A stretch of DNA of 64,000 nucleotides from Rhizobium sp. NXC14 (GCF_002117485.1 NZ_CP021030.1:4132001-4196000); one strand, 5' to 3'; shown: positions 45,032 through 54,234, counted from the stretch's first letter. The notes: generated by a model not told the origin, from the letters alone. A program made the numbers and translations.

Positions 45032-45277
45032 TTACCGGACCCGGTTTGCCTCCGCCTCCGGCTTGCGGATCAGTGGAGCGGCCTGAAGCACGAGAGCATC
45101 CAGGCCATTCTCCTCTTTCTCGAGAATTTCAAACAACTGCCGCCGCATGCGCCGCTCCCAGAATTTGTTGATGTGCGTGGCGACGCCTTGCGCGGCCTCG
45201 TCTTGCGGCTGGCTTTTGAAAAAGGTGGCGATCTGGTTTGCCATATAGACAAGCTTGGTTTTGGTATCATGCGACAT
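45032..45277 (-). CDS. fdsD: Formate dehydrogenase delta subunit
   Basis: An 81-aa protein of the FdsD family (KLVYMANQIATFF at residues 8-20, HINKFWERRMRRQLFEIL at 35-52). FdsD is a small helical component needed for NAD-dependent formate dehydrogenase; it is not a redox subunit. It overlaps the fdhD stop by 11 bp, so it is the last gene of fdsGBA-fdhD-fdsD. Confidence 0.92.
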   Translation of the reverse strand: MSHDTKTKLVYMANQIATFFKSQPQDEAAQGVATHINKFWERRMRRQLFEILEKEENGLDALVLQAAPLIRKPEAEANRVR

Positions 45278-46091
45278 CGGCGATGCTTCCGGGCGAGATG
45301 CGGTGCGGGTGTGTGAAAATCTCGAAATCTTCGCCGCGCACCAGCGCGACGAGCGTCATGCCGGCCGCTTCGGCCGTGCGGATGGCAAGGGCCGTCGGCG
45401 CTGAAATGGCAATGAGCGCTGGGCTGCCGAGGATCGCCGCCTTCTGCACCATTTCCACCGACAGCCGGCTGGTGACGACGACTGCGCCGTTTCCGCCGCT
45501 TTCGCCGGCGCGGATGACGGCGCCGCAGAGTTTGTCCAGCGCGTTATGGCGGCCGACATCTTCGCGAACCGCGATCAGCCCGCGGCCGGGAAGGTAGAAT
45601 CCAGCGCCATGGACGGCCCGCGTCTCCTGATGCAGCGGCTGCGCATCGTTCAGAAGCGAAACGGCCTGAACGATATCCGCATGAGACAGCGTCAACGGCG
45701 ATGCCGAGACATCGGGCACCGGCCGCACCGCCTGCTCGATCGATTCGATGCCGCAGAGCCCACAGCCGACTGGTCCGGCCATGCTGCGGCGGCGCGCCCG
45801 CAGCCGATCGGCGACGTCGTCGGTAAGGCTGACCTGCACGTCGATGCCCTGCCCCCCCTCGACGATCTCGACGGCGGATATCTCCGCCGGCTTGGCGATA
45901 ATCCCTTCCGTCAGGCTGAAGCCGACGGCGAAATCCTCAAGATCCGCCGGTGTCGCCATCATCACCGCATGCGAACTGCCGCCATAGGAAAAGGCGATCG
46001 GCACTTCCTCGGGCACGATGCGCGAACCGCTGTGCATGACGCCGTTGCGGCGGGCGGTTTCGGGAGCACGGGCGGTGGTGGCGAAAGTCAT
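45267..46091 (-). CDS. fdhD: Formate dehydrogenase accessory sulfurtransferase FdhD
   Basis: A 274-aa protein that takes sulfur from IscS and delivers it to the molybdenum cofactor of formate dehydrogenase. The persulfide-carrying CxxC is GCGLC (C110, C113). The nucleotide-like binding motif EDVGRHNALDKL follows at about 169-180. The ATG at 46091 follows GAGGAGG. It sits between fdsA and fdsD, a standard fds operon order. Confidence 0.95.
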   Translation of the reverse strand: MTFATTARAPETARRNGVMHSGSRIVPEEVPIAFSYGGSSHAVMMATPADLEDFAVGFSLTEGIIAKPAEISAVEIVEGGQGIDVQVSLTDDVADRLRARRRSMAGPVGCGLCGIESIEQAVRPVPDVSASPLTLSHADIVQAVSLLNDAQPLHQETRAVHGAGFYLPGRGLIAVREDVGRHNALDKLCGAVIRAGESGGNGAVVVTSRLSVEMVQKAAILGSPALIAISAPTALAIRTAEAAGMTLVALVRGEDFEIFTHPHRISPGSIADVA

Positions 46092-46164
46092 CACAGACGC
46101 CTCCTCTTCTCCCCGAGGAAAGATGGGAGGATCTCGCCGACAACGCCAAATCGCCCCGGCATCG

Positions 46165-49044
46165 TCACTCCGCCGCTTCAAGCTTGCCGGCGATGCGGCG
46201 CGATTGCCGTGCCTGCTCGTCATATTCGAGCTGCCACTCGCTCGGCCCGTTCGACGGCGAGACCTGCACCGCCGTCACCTTATATTCCGGGCAGTTGGTC
46301 GCCCAATCGGAAAAGTCGGTGGTGATGACGTTGGCCTGCGTATTGGGATGATGGAAGGTCGTATAGACGACACCGGGCGCGACACGATCGGTGATCAACG
46401 CCCGGAGCGTAGTGTCGCCGGAGCGGCTGGCGAGCTTCACCCAGTCGCCATCGCGGACGCCGCGCTGTTCGGCATCGTGCGGGTGGATCTCCAGCCGGTC
46501 TTCCGCGTGCCAGACGACGTTCTCGGTCCGGCGTGTCTGCGCTCCGACATTATACTGGCTGAGGATGCGGCCGGTGGTGAGCAGCAGCGGGAAGCGCGGG
46601 CCGGTGCGCTCGTCGGTCGCCACATATTCGGTGCGGATGAACTTGCCCTTGCCGCGGACGAAACCGTTGACATGCATGATCGGCGAGCCGAGCGGGTTCT
46701 TCTCGTTGCAAGGCCACTGCACCGAGCCCATCTTGTCGAGGTAATCGTAGGACACAAGCGCGAAACTCGGCGTCGTCGCGGCAATCTCGTCCATGATCTC
46801 GGACGGATGGGCATAATTCCAGTCGAGCCCCATGGTCTGGGCAAGCTTCTGCGTCACCTCCCAATCGCCATAACCGTTGCGCGGCATCATTACCTTGCGC
46901 ACGCGGTTGATGCGTCGCTCGGCATTGGTGAATGTGCCGTCCTTCTCGAGGAAGGTCGAACCGGGCAGGAAGACATGGGCGTAGTTGGCGGTTTCGTTGA
47001 GGAACAGGTCCTGCACGACGACGCATTCCATTGCCGCAAGGCCTGCCGCGACATGTTTCGTGTCGGGATCGGATTGGAGAATGTCCTCGCCCTGGACGTA
47101 AAGGCCTTTGAAGGAGCCGTCGACCGCCGCATCGAGCATGTTCGGAATGCGCAGGCCCGGTTCGTCGCTGAGCTTCACACCCCAGAGCTTTTCAAAGATA
47201 TCGCGCGTGGCATCGTCGGAAACATGCCGGTAGCCGGGCAGTTCGTGCGGGAATGAGCCCATGTCGCAGGAGCCCTGCACATTGTTCTGGCCGCGCAGCG
47301 GATTCACGCCGACACCGGGACGGCCGATATTGCCGGTCGCCATCGCCAGATTGGCGATCGCAATGACCGTCGTCGAACCCTGGCTGTGTTCGGTGACGCC
47401 GAGGCCGTAATAGATCGCACCATTGCCGCCCTTGGCATAGAGCCTTGCCGCACCGCGCAGATCTGCCGCCGGCACGCCGGTGAAAATCTCCGTCGCTTCG
47501 GGACTATGCTGCGGTTCGAGGACGAAGGCCGCCCAGTCCTCGAACTCCGACCAGTCGCAGCGCTCACGGATGAACGTCTCGTCATAAAGCCCTTCGGTGA
47601 CGATCACATGCGCCAACGCCGTCATGACCGCGACATTGGTGCCCGGCTTCAGCGGCAGGTGGTAGGAGGCCTCGACATGCGGTGACCGGACGATATCGGT
47701 ACGGCGCGGATCGATGACGATGAGCTTCGCCCCCTGGCGCAGCCGCTTCTTCAGCCGCGAGCCGAACACCGGATGGCCATCCGTCGGGTTGGCGCCGATA
47801 ATGACGACAACATCCGAATTTTCGATGCTGTCGAAATTCTGCGTTCCGGCCGAGGTTCCGAATGTCTGGCCGAGACCGTAGCCGGTCGGGGAATGGCAGA
47901 CGCGGGCGCAGGTATCGACATTGTTGTTACCGAAACCGGCGCGGACCAGCTTCTGCACCAGATAGGTTTCCTCATTGGTGCAGCGCGAGGAGGTAATGCC
48001 GCCGATCGCGTCGCGCCCATATTGATACTGAATCCGGCGGAACTCCGACGCCACATGCGCGAAGGCCTCGTCCCAGCTCACCTCCCGCCAGGGATCGCTG
48101 ACCTTTTCGCGGATCATCGGGTTGAGAATGCGGTCCTTGTGTGTGGAATAACCGTAGGCGAAGCGGCCTTTGACGCAGGAATGGCCGCGATTGGCTTGTC
48201 CGTCCTTCCACGGCACCATGCGCACCAGCTCCTCGCCGCGCATCTCCGCCTTGAAGGAGCAACCGACGCCGCAATAGGCGCAGGTTGTGACGGCCGAATG
48301 CTCCGGCTGGCCGATCTCGATCACCGATTTCTCCGTCAGCGTCGCCGTCGGACAGGCCTGGACGCAGGCGCCGCAGGAAACACATTCGGAATCCATGAAA
48401 TTCTCATGCATGCCGGGTGACACGCGGGAGCCAAAACCACGCCCTTCGATCGTCAGCGCGAAGGTGCCCTGCACTTCCTCGCAGGCGCGCACGCAAAGCG
48501 AACAGACAATGCATTTAGAGGGATCATAGGTGAAATATGGATTGGACTCGTCCTTCGGCATCCATTTCAGATTGATGTCGCCGTTGCTGCGCGCCTTGAC
48601 GTGATTGTCGCCCTCATAGCCGTAGCGTACGTCACGGAGGCCGACAGCACCGGCCATATCCTGCAATTGGCAATCGCCATTGGCAGCGCAGGTGAGACAG
48701 TCGAGCGGATGATCGGAAATATAAAGCTCCATCACACCGCGGCGGATATCCTTCAATCGTCCCGTCTGCGTGTGCACCACCATGTTTGCCGCCACCGGCG
48801 TCGTGCAGGAGGCCGGCGTGCCGGCGCGGCCCTCGATCTCGACAAGACAGAGCCGGCAGGAGCCGAAGGCATCGACCATGTCGGTGGCGCAGAGCTTCGG
48901 CACCTCGATGCCGGCTTCCATTGAGGCGCGCATGATGGAGGTGCCCTCCGGCACGCTGATCTGCTGCCCGTCGATGGTGAGCGTCACCATGGTTTCGGAT
49001 TTCGAAGCGGGAGTGCCGTAGTCGATTTCATGGATGAGAGACAT
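46165..49044 (-). CDS. fdsA: Formate dehydrogenase alpha (catalytic, Mo-bis-MGD) subunit
   Basis: A 959-aa catalytic subunit oxidising formate to CO2. N-terminal 2Fe-2S ferredoxin domain (C52, C63, C66, C80), a His-Cys3 4Fe-4S site (HPLDCLTCAANGDC), two ferredoxin-type clusters (CIVCSLCVRAC, CVSCGACVQAC), then the molybdopterin domain with its own cluster (CAYCGVGC). The active-site residue is Cys in CARVCHSP, not selenocysteine. The ATG at 49044 follows GGAGG; a GTG three codons upstream overlaps that site and is rejected. Confidence 0.96.
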   Translation of the reverse strand: MSLIHEIDYGTPASKSETMVTLTIDGQQISVPEGTSIMRASMEAGIEVPKLCATDMVDAFGSCRLCLVEIEGRAGTPASCTTPVAANMVVHTQTGRLKDIRRGVMELYISDHPLDCLTCAANGDCQLQDMAGAVGLRDVRYGYEGDNHVKARSNGDINLKWMPKDESNPYFTYDPSKCIVCSLCVRACEEVQGTFALTIEGRGFGSRVSPGMHENFMDSECVSCGACVQACPTATLTEKSVIEIGQPEHSAVTTCAYCGVGCSFKAEMRGEELVRMVPWKDGQANRGHSCVKGRFAYGYSTHKDRILNPMIREKVSDPWREVSWDEAFAHVASEFRRIQYQYGRDAIGGITSSRCTNEETYLVQKLVRAGFGNNNVDTCARVCHSPTGYGLGQTFGTSAGTQNFDSIENSDVVVIIGANPTDGHPVFGSRLKKRLRQGAKLIVIDPRRTDIVRSPHVEASYHLPLKPGTNVAVMTALAHVIVTEGLYDETFIRERCDWSEFEDWAAFVLEPQHSPEATEIFTGVPAADLRGAARLYAKGGNGAIYYGLGVTEHSQGSTTVIAIANLAMATGNIGRPGVGVNPLRGQNNVQGSCDMGSFPHELPGYRHVSDDATRDIFEKLWGVKLSDEPGLRIPNMLDAAVDGSFKGLYVQGEDILQSDPDTKHVAAGLAAMECVVVQDLFLNETANYAHVFLPGSTFLEKDGTFTNAERRINRVRKVMMPRNGYGDWEVTQKLAQTMGLDWNYAHPSEIMDEIAATTPSFALVSYDYLDKMGSVQWPCNEKNPLGSPIMHVNGFVRGKGKFIRTEYVATDERTGPRFPLLLTTGRILSQYNVGAQTRRTENVVWHAEDRLEIHPHDAEQRGVRDGDWVKLASRSGDTTLRALITDRVAPGVVYTTFHHPNTQANVITTDFSDWATNCPEYKVTAVQVSPSNGPSEWQLEYDEQARQSRRIAGKLEAAE

Positions 49045-49107
49045 GGATTGCACCTCCGCTAGATTTCAGTATCGGGCGCCTTGAGGCATGCCGCTCATCC
49101 GCCTGCC

Positions 49108-49232
49108 GGCACCTTCTCCCCGCAAGCGGGGCGAAGGGGTATGCCGCACCACCTTCACTCGATACGCGCCCTCGTGGCACGTCTCCTCTCCCCGCAGGCG
49201 GGGAGAGGGTTAGGGTGAGGGGCAACTTCGAA
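49108..49232. repeat. Rhizobial GC-rich palindromic repeat in the fdsB-fdsA gap
   Basis: Two related palindromes lie close together: CCTTCTCCCCGC-AA-GCGGGGCGAAGG and CTCTCCCCGC-AG-GCGGGGAGAG, the second followed by GGTTAGGGTGAGGGGC. This sequence type recurs between genes in Rhizobiales. Here it fills the 198-bp gap between fdsB and fdsA inside the operon, where a strong hairpin could stabilise or attenuate mRNA. Confidence 0.75.
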
Positions 49233-49242
49233 TAAAAAACCA

Positions 49243-50799
49243 TTACTCAGCCGCCTCCACGACCGGTGCCGGCGAAAAATCTTCCGGGAAATGCGTCATG
49301 GCGCTCATCACGGGATAGGGCGTGAAGCCGCCAAGCGCACAGAGCGACCCGAATTTCATGGTATTGCAGAGATCGCCAAGCAGTACCCGGTTCTTCTCCG
49401 GCTCGATGCCGCGCGCGATCTTGTCGACCGTCTCGACGCCGCGCGTCGAACCGATGCGGCAGGGCGTGCATTTGCCGCAGCTTTCGACGGCACAGAATTC
49501 CATGGCGAAACGCGCCTGCTTCAGCATGTCGGCCGTGTCGTCAAAGACGACGATGCCGGCGTGGCCGATCAGCCCATCCTTGGCGGCGAAGGCCTCGTAG
49601 TCGAAAGGCGTATCGAACAGCGCCCGCGGGAAATAGGCGCCGAGCGGCCCGCCGACCTGAACCGCCTTGACCGGCCGGCCGGTCCTCGTTCCGCCGCCGA
49701 TCCTGTCGACGATATCGCCGAGCGAAAGACCGAAAGCGGTCTCATAAAGCCCGCCATATCTGACATTGCCGGCGATCTGCAGCGGAATGGTGCCGCGCGA
49801 GCGGCCCATGCCGAAATCGCGGTAGAAGGCGGCGCCCTTCTCCATGATCACAGGCACTGAGGCCAGTGAAATCACATTGTTGATGACGGTCGGACAGTCG
49901 AACAGGCCCTTATGCGCCGGCAGCGGCGGCTTGGCGCGCACGATGCCGCGCTTGCCTTCGAGACTGTTCAAGAGAGCCGTTTCTTCACCGCAGACATAGG
50001 CGCCGGCGCCGGTGCGCACCTCGATATCGAAGGCGCGGCCCGAGCCAAGCACCGATGGGCCGAGAATGCCGCCCTGTCTGGCAATGCCGATGGCCTCGCT
50101 CATCACAGCGATCGCATGCGGATATTCCGAACGGGTGTAGACGAACCCCTTCGTGGCGCCGGTCGCAAGCCCCGCAATCGCCATGCCCTCGATCAAGACG
50201 AAGGGATCGCCTTCCATGATCATCCTGTCGGCAAAGGTGCCGCTATCGCCCTCATCGGCGTTGCAGACGATATATTTGCGTTCGCCGCTGGCATCGAGAA
50301 CGGTCTTCCACTTGATGCCGGTGGGAAAACCGGCGCCGCCGCGTCCGCGCAGGCCGGAATCCGTGACTTCCTTGACGATTTCGGCAGGCGTCATCGAAAC
50401 GGCGCGGCGAAGGCCGGCAAGGCCGCCATGCGCCTCATAATCGCCGAGCGAAAGCGGGTCGGTGATGCCACAGCGGGCGAAGGTCAGGCGGGTCTGTTCC
50501 TTCAGGAACGGGAGGTCTTCAACCTCCCCGAGACAGAGCGGATGGCCGCTCCCGTTCAGCATTCCGGCGTCGAACAGAGCAGGCACATCCTTTGCCTTCA
50601 CCGGCCCGTAGCCGATGCGCTTGCCGGCGGCCTCGACCTCGACCAGCGGTTCCAGCCAGAACATTCCGCGCGAGCCGTTGCGCACGATCTCTGCATCGAA
50701 GCCGCGGGCGGCGATCTCCTGGGCAATCGCCTTTGCCACCTTTTCGGCCCCGAGCGCCAGCGCAGCGGCATCGCGCGGAACATAAATCTTGACTGTCAT
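49243..50799 (-). CDS. fdsB: Formate dehydrogenase beta subunit (NuoF-like, FMN/NAD)
   Basis: A 518-aa subunit that passes electrons to NAD+. An N-terminal thioredoxin-like part (about 1-80) precedes the NuoF core: the FMN-binding GRGGAGFPTG at 152-161, the NAD/FMN region CNADEGDSGTF, and the 4Fe-4S ligand motif ESCGKCTPCR near residue 442. The start ATG at 50799 overlaps the fdsG stop by 4 bp; an extension to 50892 is rejected. Confidence 0.95.
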   Translation of the reverse strand: MTVKIYVPRDAAALALGAEKVAKAIAQEIAARGFDAEIVRNGSRGMFWLEPLVEVEAAGKRIGYGPVKAKDVPALFDAGMLNGSGHPLCLGEVEDLPFLKEQTRLTFARCGITDPLSLGDYEAHGGLAGLRRAVSMTPAEIVKEVTDSGLRGRGGAGFPTGIKWKTVLDASGERKYIVCNADEGDSGTFADRMIMEGDPFVLIEGMAIAGLATGATKGFVYTRSEYPHAIAVMSEAIGIARQGGILGPSVLGSGRAFDIEVRTGAGAYVCGEETALLNSLEGKRGIVRAKPPLPAHKGLFDCPTVINNVISLASVPVIMEKGAAFYRDFGMGRSRGTIPLQIAGNVRYGGLYETAFGLSLGDIVDRIGGGTRTGRPVKAVQVGGPLGAYFPRALFDTPFDYEAFAAKDGLIGHAGIVVFDDTADMLKQARFAMEFCAVESCGKCTPCRIGSTRGVETVDKIARGIEPEKNRVLLGDLCNTMKFGSLCALGGFTPYPVMSAMTHFPEDFSPAPVVEAAE

Positions 50800-51275
50800 C
50801 GACGTGCCTCCGCAACGAGTTCCGCCGCCATCTGATCGTCCACGCGGCCATAAACCTCGCCGTCGAGCATCGCCGACGGGGCGCAGGCACAAAGGCCGAG
50901 ACAGTAGACCGGCTCCAGCGTCACGGCGCCGTCGAGCGTCGTCTGATGAAAATCGATCCCGAGCAGCGCCTTGACGCGATCGGCCAACGCGTCGCCGCCC
51001 GTCGACTGGCAGGCCTCGGCGCGACAGAGCTTCAGCACATGGCGGCCGGCGGGATGGTCGCGATAATCGTGGTAGAATGTCATCACCCCGTGCACTTCGG
51101 CGCGCGAGAGGTTCAGTTCCTCCGCAATCACAGGCAGGGCTTCCTGCGGCACATAACCGAATTCTCGCTGAACCTCGTGCAGAATGGGAAGCAGCGGTCC
51201 TTCAAGGAAGCGAAGGTCGGCGACGATGGTCCGCGTACGCGCTGCGATATCGCCTTGGGCGATATGAATGGTCAT
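50796..51275 (-). CDS. fdsG: Formate dehydrogenase gamma subunit (NuoE-like)
   Basis: A 159-aa 2Fe-2S subunit. The four ligands are C84 and C89 (CRAEAC) and C125 and C129 (CLGLCACAP). The N-terminal helical part is typical of NuoE (ILHEVQREFGYVPQEALPVIAEELNLS). First gene of the fds operon; a probable LysR-type site lies about 120 bp upstream at 51394-51412. Confidence 0.95.
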   Translation of the reverse strand: MTIHIAQGDIAARTRTIVADLRFLEGPLLPILHEVQREFGYVPQEALPVIAEELNLSRAEVHGVMTFYHDYRDHPAGRHVLKLCRAEACQSTGGDALADRVKALLGIDFHQTTLDGAVTLEPVYCLGLCACAPSAMLDGEVYGRVDDQMAAELVAEARR

Positions 51276-51393
51276 CAGGCAGCCCTCCCGGCGGCTCGCT
51301 CGTTTCGGGATGGCAGGCCTCCCCAGCCGAGCGCCATCGTGCAGACAACATCTCAGGGAAGCCGATGACGATCAATAAAGCTATCTCGTGGAT

Positions 51394-51412
51394 TGATAGG
51401 TTTTTTCTATCA
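51394..51412. promoter_or_regulatory. Candidate LysR-type regulator binding site upstream of fdsG
   Basis: TGATAG at 51394-51399 and CTATCA at 51407-51412 form a perfect 6-bp dyad around 7 nt, containing a T-N11-A core as LysR-type regulators use. It lies 119 bp upstream of fdsG and overlaps the stop codon of the LysR gene itself. The regulator assignment is inferred. Confidence 0.45.
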
Positions 51413-52303
51413 GAGTTCCTCATCCCGCACGAGCACTCTCGCTTCGTGCAGCAGGGCCGAAACGAGCGGGGTGAAGGGCTCCCGATAGGGTGCGACGAGG
51501 CCAACCAGATGGTGGGCTTCCGGTTCGACAATCGGAATCATCCGGATCTCCACCGGAAAACCAAATGATTTCGCCACGTTGCGCGGCATGATGCTCGCCC
51601 AGCGTCCGGTCCTGACATGCGAGAACAGCACGATCATCGAATTGGATTCGAGCGTCGGATGCACAGTGGCGCCGGCTTCCGTCAGATGCCGGTTGATGAT
51701 GCGGCGGTTCTGCATGTCGGCGGTCAATAGACAAAGCCGAAGATCGCCGACCTCCTTCCAGGTCACATTGTCGCGATCGGACAGCGGGCTGCCTGCAGCA
51801 GTGATCAGATGATAGCGCTCGGCATAGAGCGGAACACTGGTGACCCGGCCGAGCGGCTCGTTTTCGAGATAGGTGATGCCGGCGTCGATTTCGAGATTTT
51901 CGAGCATGCTCAGCACCTGCAGCGAGTTCCGCGAGACGATCGAGAAGGTCACTCCCGGATGTCGTTCCTGAAAGGGCGTGGTGATGCGCGATAGCATGGC
52001 GAGCGCCGTCGGAATGGCGGCAAGGCGAATATGGCCGGAAAGTCCGCGGCGGGCCGCGCGCATCTCCTCGCGCATGGTGCGGGCATCGCCGACGATGCGC
52101 CGGGCCCATTCCAGGACGCGCTGGCCCTCCGGCGTCAGCCCCTGAAAGCGCGAGCCGCGCTGCACCAGCATGACACCAAGCTGATCCTCGAGCTGCCGGA
52201 TCGCGGCTGAAAGCGTCGGCTGGGAAACCCCGCACTCCTCCGCGGCGCGGCCGAAATGCTTTTCGTTGGCAAGGGCGATGAAAAATTCCAGCTTGTCGAT
52301 CAT
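51410..52303 (-). CDS. LysR-family transcriptional regulator, probably of fds
   Basis: A 297-aa regulator with an N-terminal winged helix-turn-helix (FFIALANEKHFGRAAEECGVSQPTLSAAIRQLE, residues about 7-39) and a LysR substrate-binding domain from about 90. It precedes fdsG on the same strand, the usual position of the formate-dehydrogenase LysR activator, although it is co-directional and not divergent. Ligand is unknown. Confidence 0.9.
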   Translation of the reverse strand: MIDKLEFFIALANEKHFGRAAEECGVSQPTLSAAIRQLEDQLGVMLVQRGSRFQGLTPEGQRVLEWARRIVGDARTMREEMRAARRGLSGHIRLAAIPTALAMLSRITTPFQERHPGVTFSIVSRNSLQVLSMLENLEIDAGITYLENEPLGRVTSVPLYAERYHLITAAGSPLSDRDNVTWKEVGDLRLCLLTADMQNRRIINRHLTEAGATVHPTLESNSMIVLFSHVRTGRWASIMPRNVAKSFGFPVEIRMIPIVEPEAHHLVGLVAPYREPFTPLVSALLHEARVLVRDEEL

Positions 52304-52380
52304 CCGGTCTCCCGATCCGGCGCGAAATCATCCGGATCAGCTATCTTCGACGCAGCAACCGTGCTCCGCAAGGGCGGGTA

Positions 52381-52722
52381 CTAATTGTTTTCAGCAGCCG
52401 GAAAAAGATCGAAGAGCGATTCAAGGAAGGCAAGCACGTTTGTATTACCGATACGGTAATAGACCAGCCTGCCCTGACGGCGCGTATTGACGAGACCTTC
52501 GAGCCTCAAACGCGCGAGCTGCTGCGAGACCATTGCCTGCTGAATGCCGAGGATGTTTTCGATTTCACTCACCGTCCGCTCCTCGGTCGCGAGTATGCAA
52601 AGAATCAGAAGTCGAGTCTGGTGCGCCAGCGCCTTCAGCAGATCGCTCGCCTCACGAGCGTTTCCAGCGAGTTTGTGCAGTTCCTGACCGGACATTCCCG
52701 GCTCGGGCTTGGGCAATGGCAT
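52381..52722 (-). CDS. ArsR-family transcriptional regulator
   Basis: A 113-aa winged helix-turn-helix repressor: LLKALAHQTRLLILCILATEERTVSEIENILGIQQAMVSQQLARLRLEGLVNTRRQGRLVYYRIG pattern (first half residues 29-50). It is close to the BigR/SqrR sulfide-sensing group, but the C-terminal Cys of that group is absent: only one Cys (in LLILCIL) remains. The start is set at ATG 52722; an ATG at 52695 (MSGQEL) is also possible. No metal-binding ELCVCDL motif. Effector is unknown. Confidence 0.88.
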   Translation of the reverse strand: MPLPKPEPGMSGQELHKLAGNAREASDLLKALAHQTRLLILCILATEERTVSEIENILGIQQAMVSQQLARLRLEGLVNTRRQGRLVYYRIGNTNVLAFLESLFDLFPAAENN

Positions 52723-52825
52723 TCGACATCTCGGAAGGGAAGCAAAAAGGCAGATCAGCACAATAGCATATTCGCACACACGAATTTGCCAAAAGTGAAG
52801 AAATGTCAAAAAAGGTCTAACTAAA

Positions 52826-53596
52826 TCAGCAGATAAGCTGGCCGCCATTGATCTCGAGGACCTGGCCGGTAATGTATCCGGAGAGCGAGGGCGCCGCCAG
52901 AAACAGATAGGCGGGAGCGCAATCCTCCGCTGTGCCCAGCCGCTGCAAGGGAATAGTCTTTCTCGTCTGCTCCAGCTTTTCGCGGGAGGAATAGCGCTCG
53001 TGGAAATCCGTCTCGATCGTTCCGGGCGAGACACAATTGACGCGGATGCCATCCGGCGCGAGCTCGCGGGCAAGCGCCTTGGAATAGGTCGAAACGAAGG
53101 CTTTCGAGGCAGAATAAATCGAAGAACCGGGACTGCCGCCGGTCAGCGCGGAAATTGAAACGGTGTTGACAATGGCAGCGCCTTCCGCCGCCTTCAATGC
53201 CGGCAGCAACGCACGCGTCAGCGCCACCACCGACGTCTGGTTCAAACGCACAATCGCCTCATAATCTGCGTCAGTCAGTGTGGCAGCTGGAAAACGGCCG
53301 AGCATAGTGCCGGCGTTGTTGACGAGCACATGCACCTTGTCGAAAAAGGTAAGCGCATTTTCGGCAAATTGCGCAGCGCCGCCAGCGGCAGTGAAATCGG
53401 CGTGCAGCAACAGCGCCCGTCTTTCGGATTCAGCCGTCAGCAGAAAATCCGGCAGATCGCGCCCCGGTTTGCGTCCAGTATGGACGATCACCTTCGCGCC
53501 GCAGTCCAGGAACTGCCGGGCCACTTCGAGACCGATGCCCCGCCCGGCGCCGGTTACGATGACATTGCGATTCTCGAATAGTCTCGGATGGAACAC
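52826..53596 (-). CDS. Short-chain dehydrogenase/reductase (SDR)
   Basis: A 256-aa classical SDR. NAD(P)-binding TGAGRGIG, NNAG, and the catalytic S...YxxxK set (SISALTGG, IYSASK) are present, and the C-terminal GQVLEINGGQLI is typical. The GTG at 53596 is chosen because GAGGAGG lies 8 nt upstream. An ATG at 53650 would add 18 residues (MLRANG...) but has no ribosome-binding site. Substrate cannot be inferred; the neighbouring SoxR might suggest a quinone or redox-active compound. Confidence 0.85.
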   Translation of the reverse strand: MFHPRLFENRNVIVTGAGRGIGLEVARQFLDCGAKVIVHTGRKPGRDLPDFLLTAESERRALLLHADFTAAGGAAQFAENALTFFDKVHVLVNNAGTMLGRFPAATLTDADYEAIVRLNQTSVVALTRALLPALKAAEGAAIVNTVSISALTGGSPGSSIYSASKAFVSTYSKALARELAPDGIRVNCVSPGTIETDFHERYSSREKLEQTRKTIPLQRLGTAEDCAPAYLFLAAPSLSGYITGQVLEINGGQLIC

Positions 53597-53720
53597 GAAG
53601 CTGTCCTCCTCGCGGACAATGCCGACTGTTGCGCCATTCGCCCTTAACATATGAGCGCGCCGACCGAAAGAAAGGCAGGGATCATCTTTCCGCCAGAGGC
53701 TGGCGCTCTTCGCTGAAAGT

Positions 53721-54191
53721 TCATACTTCGATTTCGGTCTCCAGCAGCCGTGCGCCTGGCCCTTCCTCGCCGAGCTGATCGAAGGGATTGCGCAACGGAC
53801 AGCTTTCGATCGACAGGCAACCGCAGCCGATGCAGCCGGTCAGACGGTCTCGCAGCAGGCTCAGCCGTCTGATTCTCGTGTCGAGTTCATCCTTCCAGCG
53901 CGCCGACAGCGTCTGCCAGTCGGCAATCGTCGGCGTACGCCCCTGCGGCAGGGAGGCAAATGCCGTCTGGATTTCCGAAAGCGGAATGCCGACACGTTGC
54001 GCCACCTTGATGATGCCGAGCCGGCGAAGGACATCGCGTCCGTAGCGCCGCTGGTTGCCGCGCGTGCGGATACTCGAGATCAGCCCCTTGGCCTCATAGA
54101 AATGTAGCGCCGAGACGGCAAGACCACTGCGTTGCGCCACTTCGCCGACCGTCAGAAGCCTGCCGAGCGGCGTGGCAGAAATCCTATTCAT
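53721..54191 (-). CDS. soxR: Redox-sensitive transcriptional activator SoxR
   Basis: A 156-aa MerR-family regulator. Helix-turn-helix [26 protein letters not shown] at residues 13-38, dimerisation helix, and the 2Fe-2S ligand set [12 protein letters not shown] with C120, C123, C125 and C131. Redox-cycling compounds oxidise the cluster and activate target promoters. In most non-enteric bacteria there is no SoxS and SoxR acts directly on a few genes. The ATG at 54191 lies only 10 bp from a SoxR box at 54202-54219. Confidence 0.96.
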   Translation of the reverse strand: MNRISATPLGRLLTVGEVAQRSGLAVSALHFYEAKGLISSIRTRGNQRRYGRDVLRRLGIIKVAQRVGIPLSEIQTAFASLPQGRTPTIADWQTLSARWKDELDTRIRRLSLLRDRLTGCIGCGCLSIESCPLRNPFDQLGEEGPGARLLETEIEV

Positions 54192-54197
54192 CGCCTA

Positions 54198-54228
54198 TTG
54201 ACCTCAATATTAGTTGAGGTTTTATAAC
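54198..54228 (+). promoter_or_regulatory. soxS-type promoter with SoxR box, directed away from soxR
   Basis: The SoxR box CCTCAA-TATTAG-TTGAGG is at 54202-54219 (consensus CCTCAAGTTAACTTGAGG, arms conserved). On the plus strand it sits between TTGACC (54198-54203) and TATAAC (54223-54228), a 19-bp spacer, exactly as in the E. coli soxS promoter, where the overlong spacer makes activation depend on SoxR distortion. The same region must also hold control of soxR on the other strand. Confidence 0.75.
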
Positions 54229-54234
54229 CGCTGC

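Noticed and set aside
46165..49044. Selenocysteine formate dehydrogenase
   Set aside because: The frame has no internal TGA; the active-site position is encoded as Cys in CARVCHSP.
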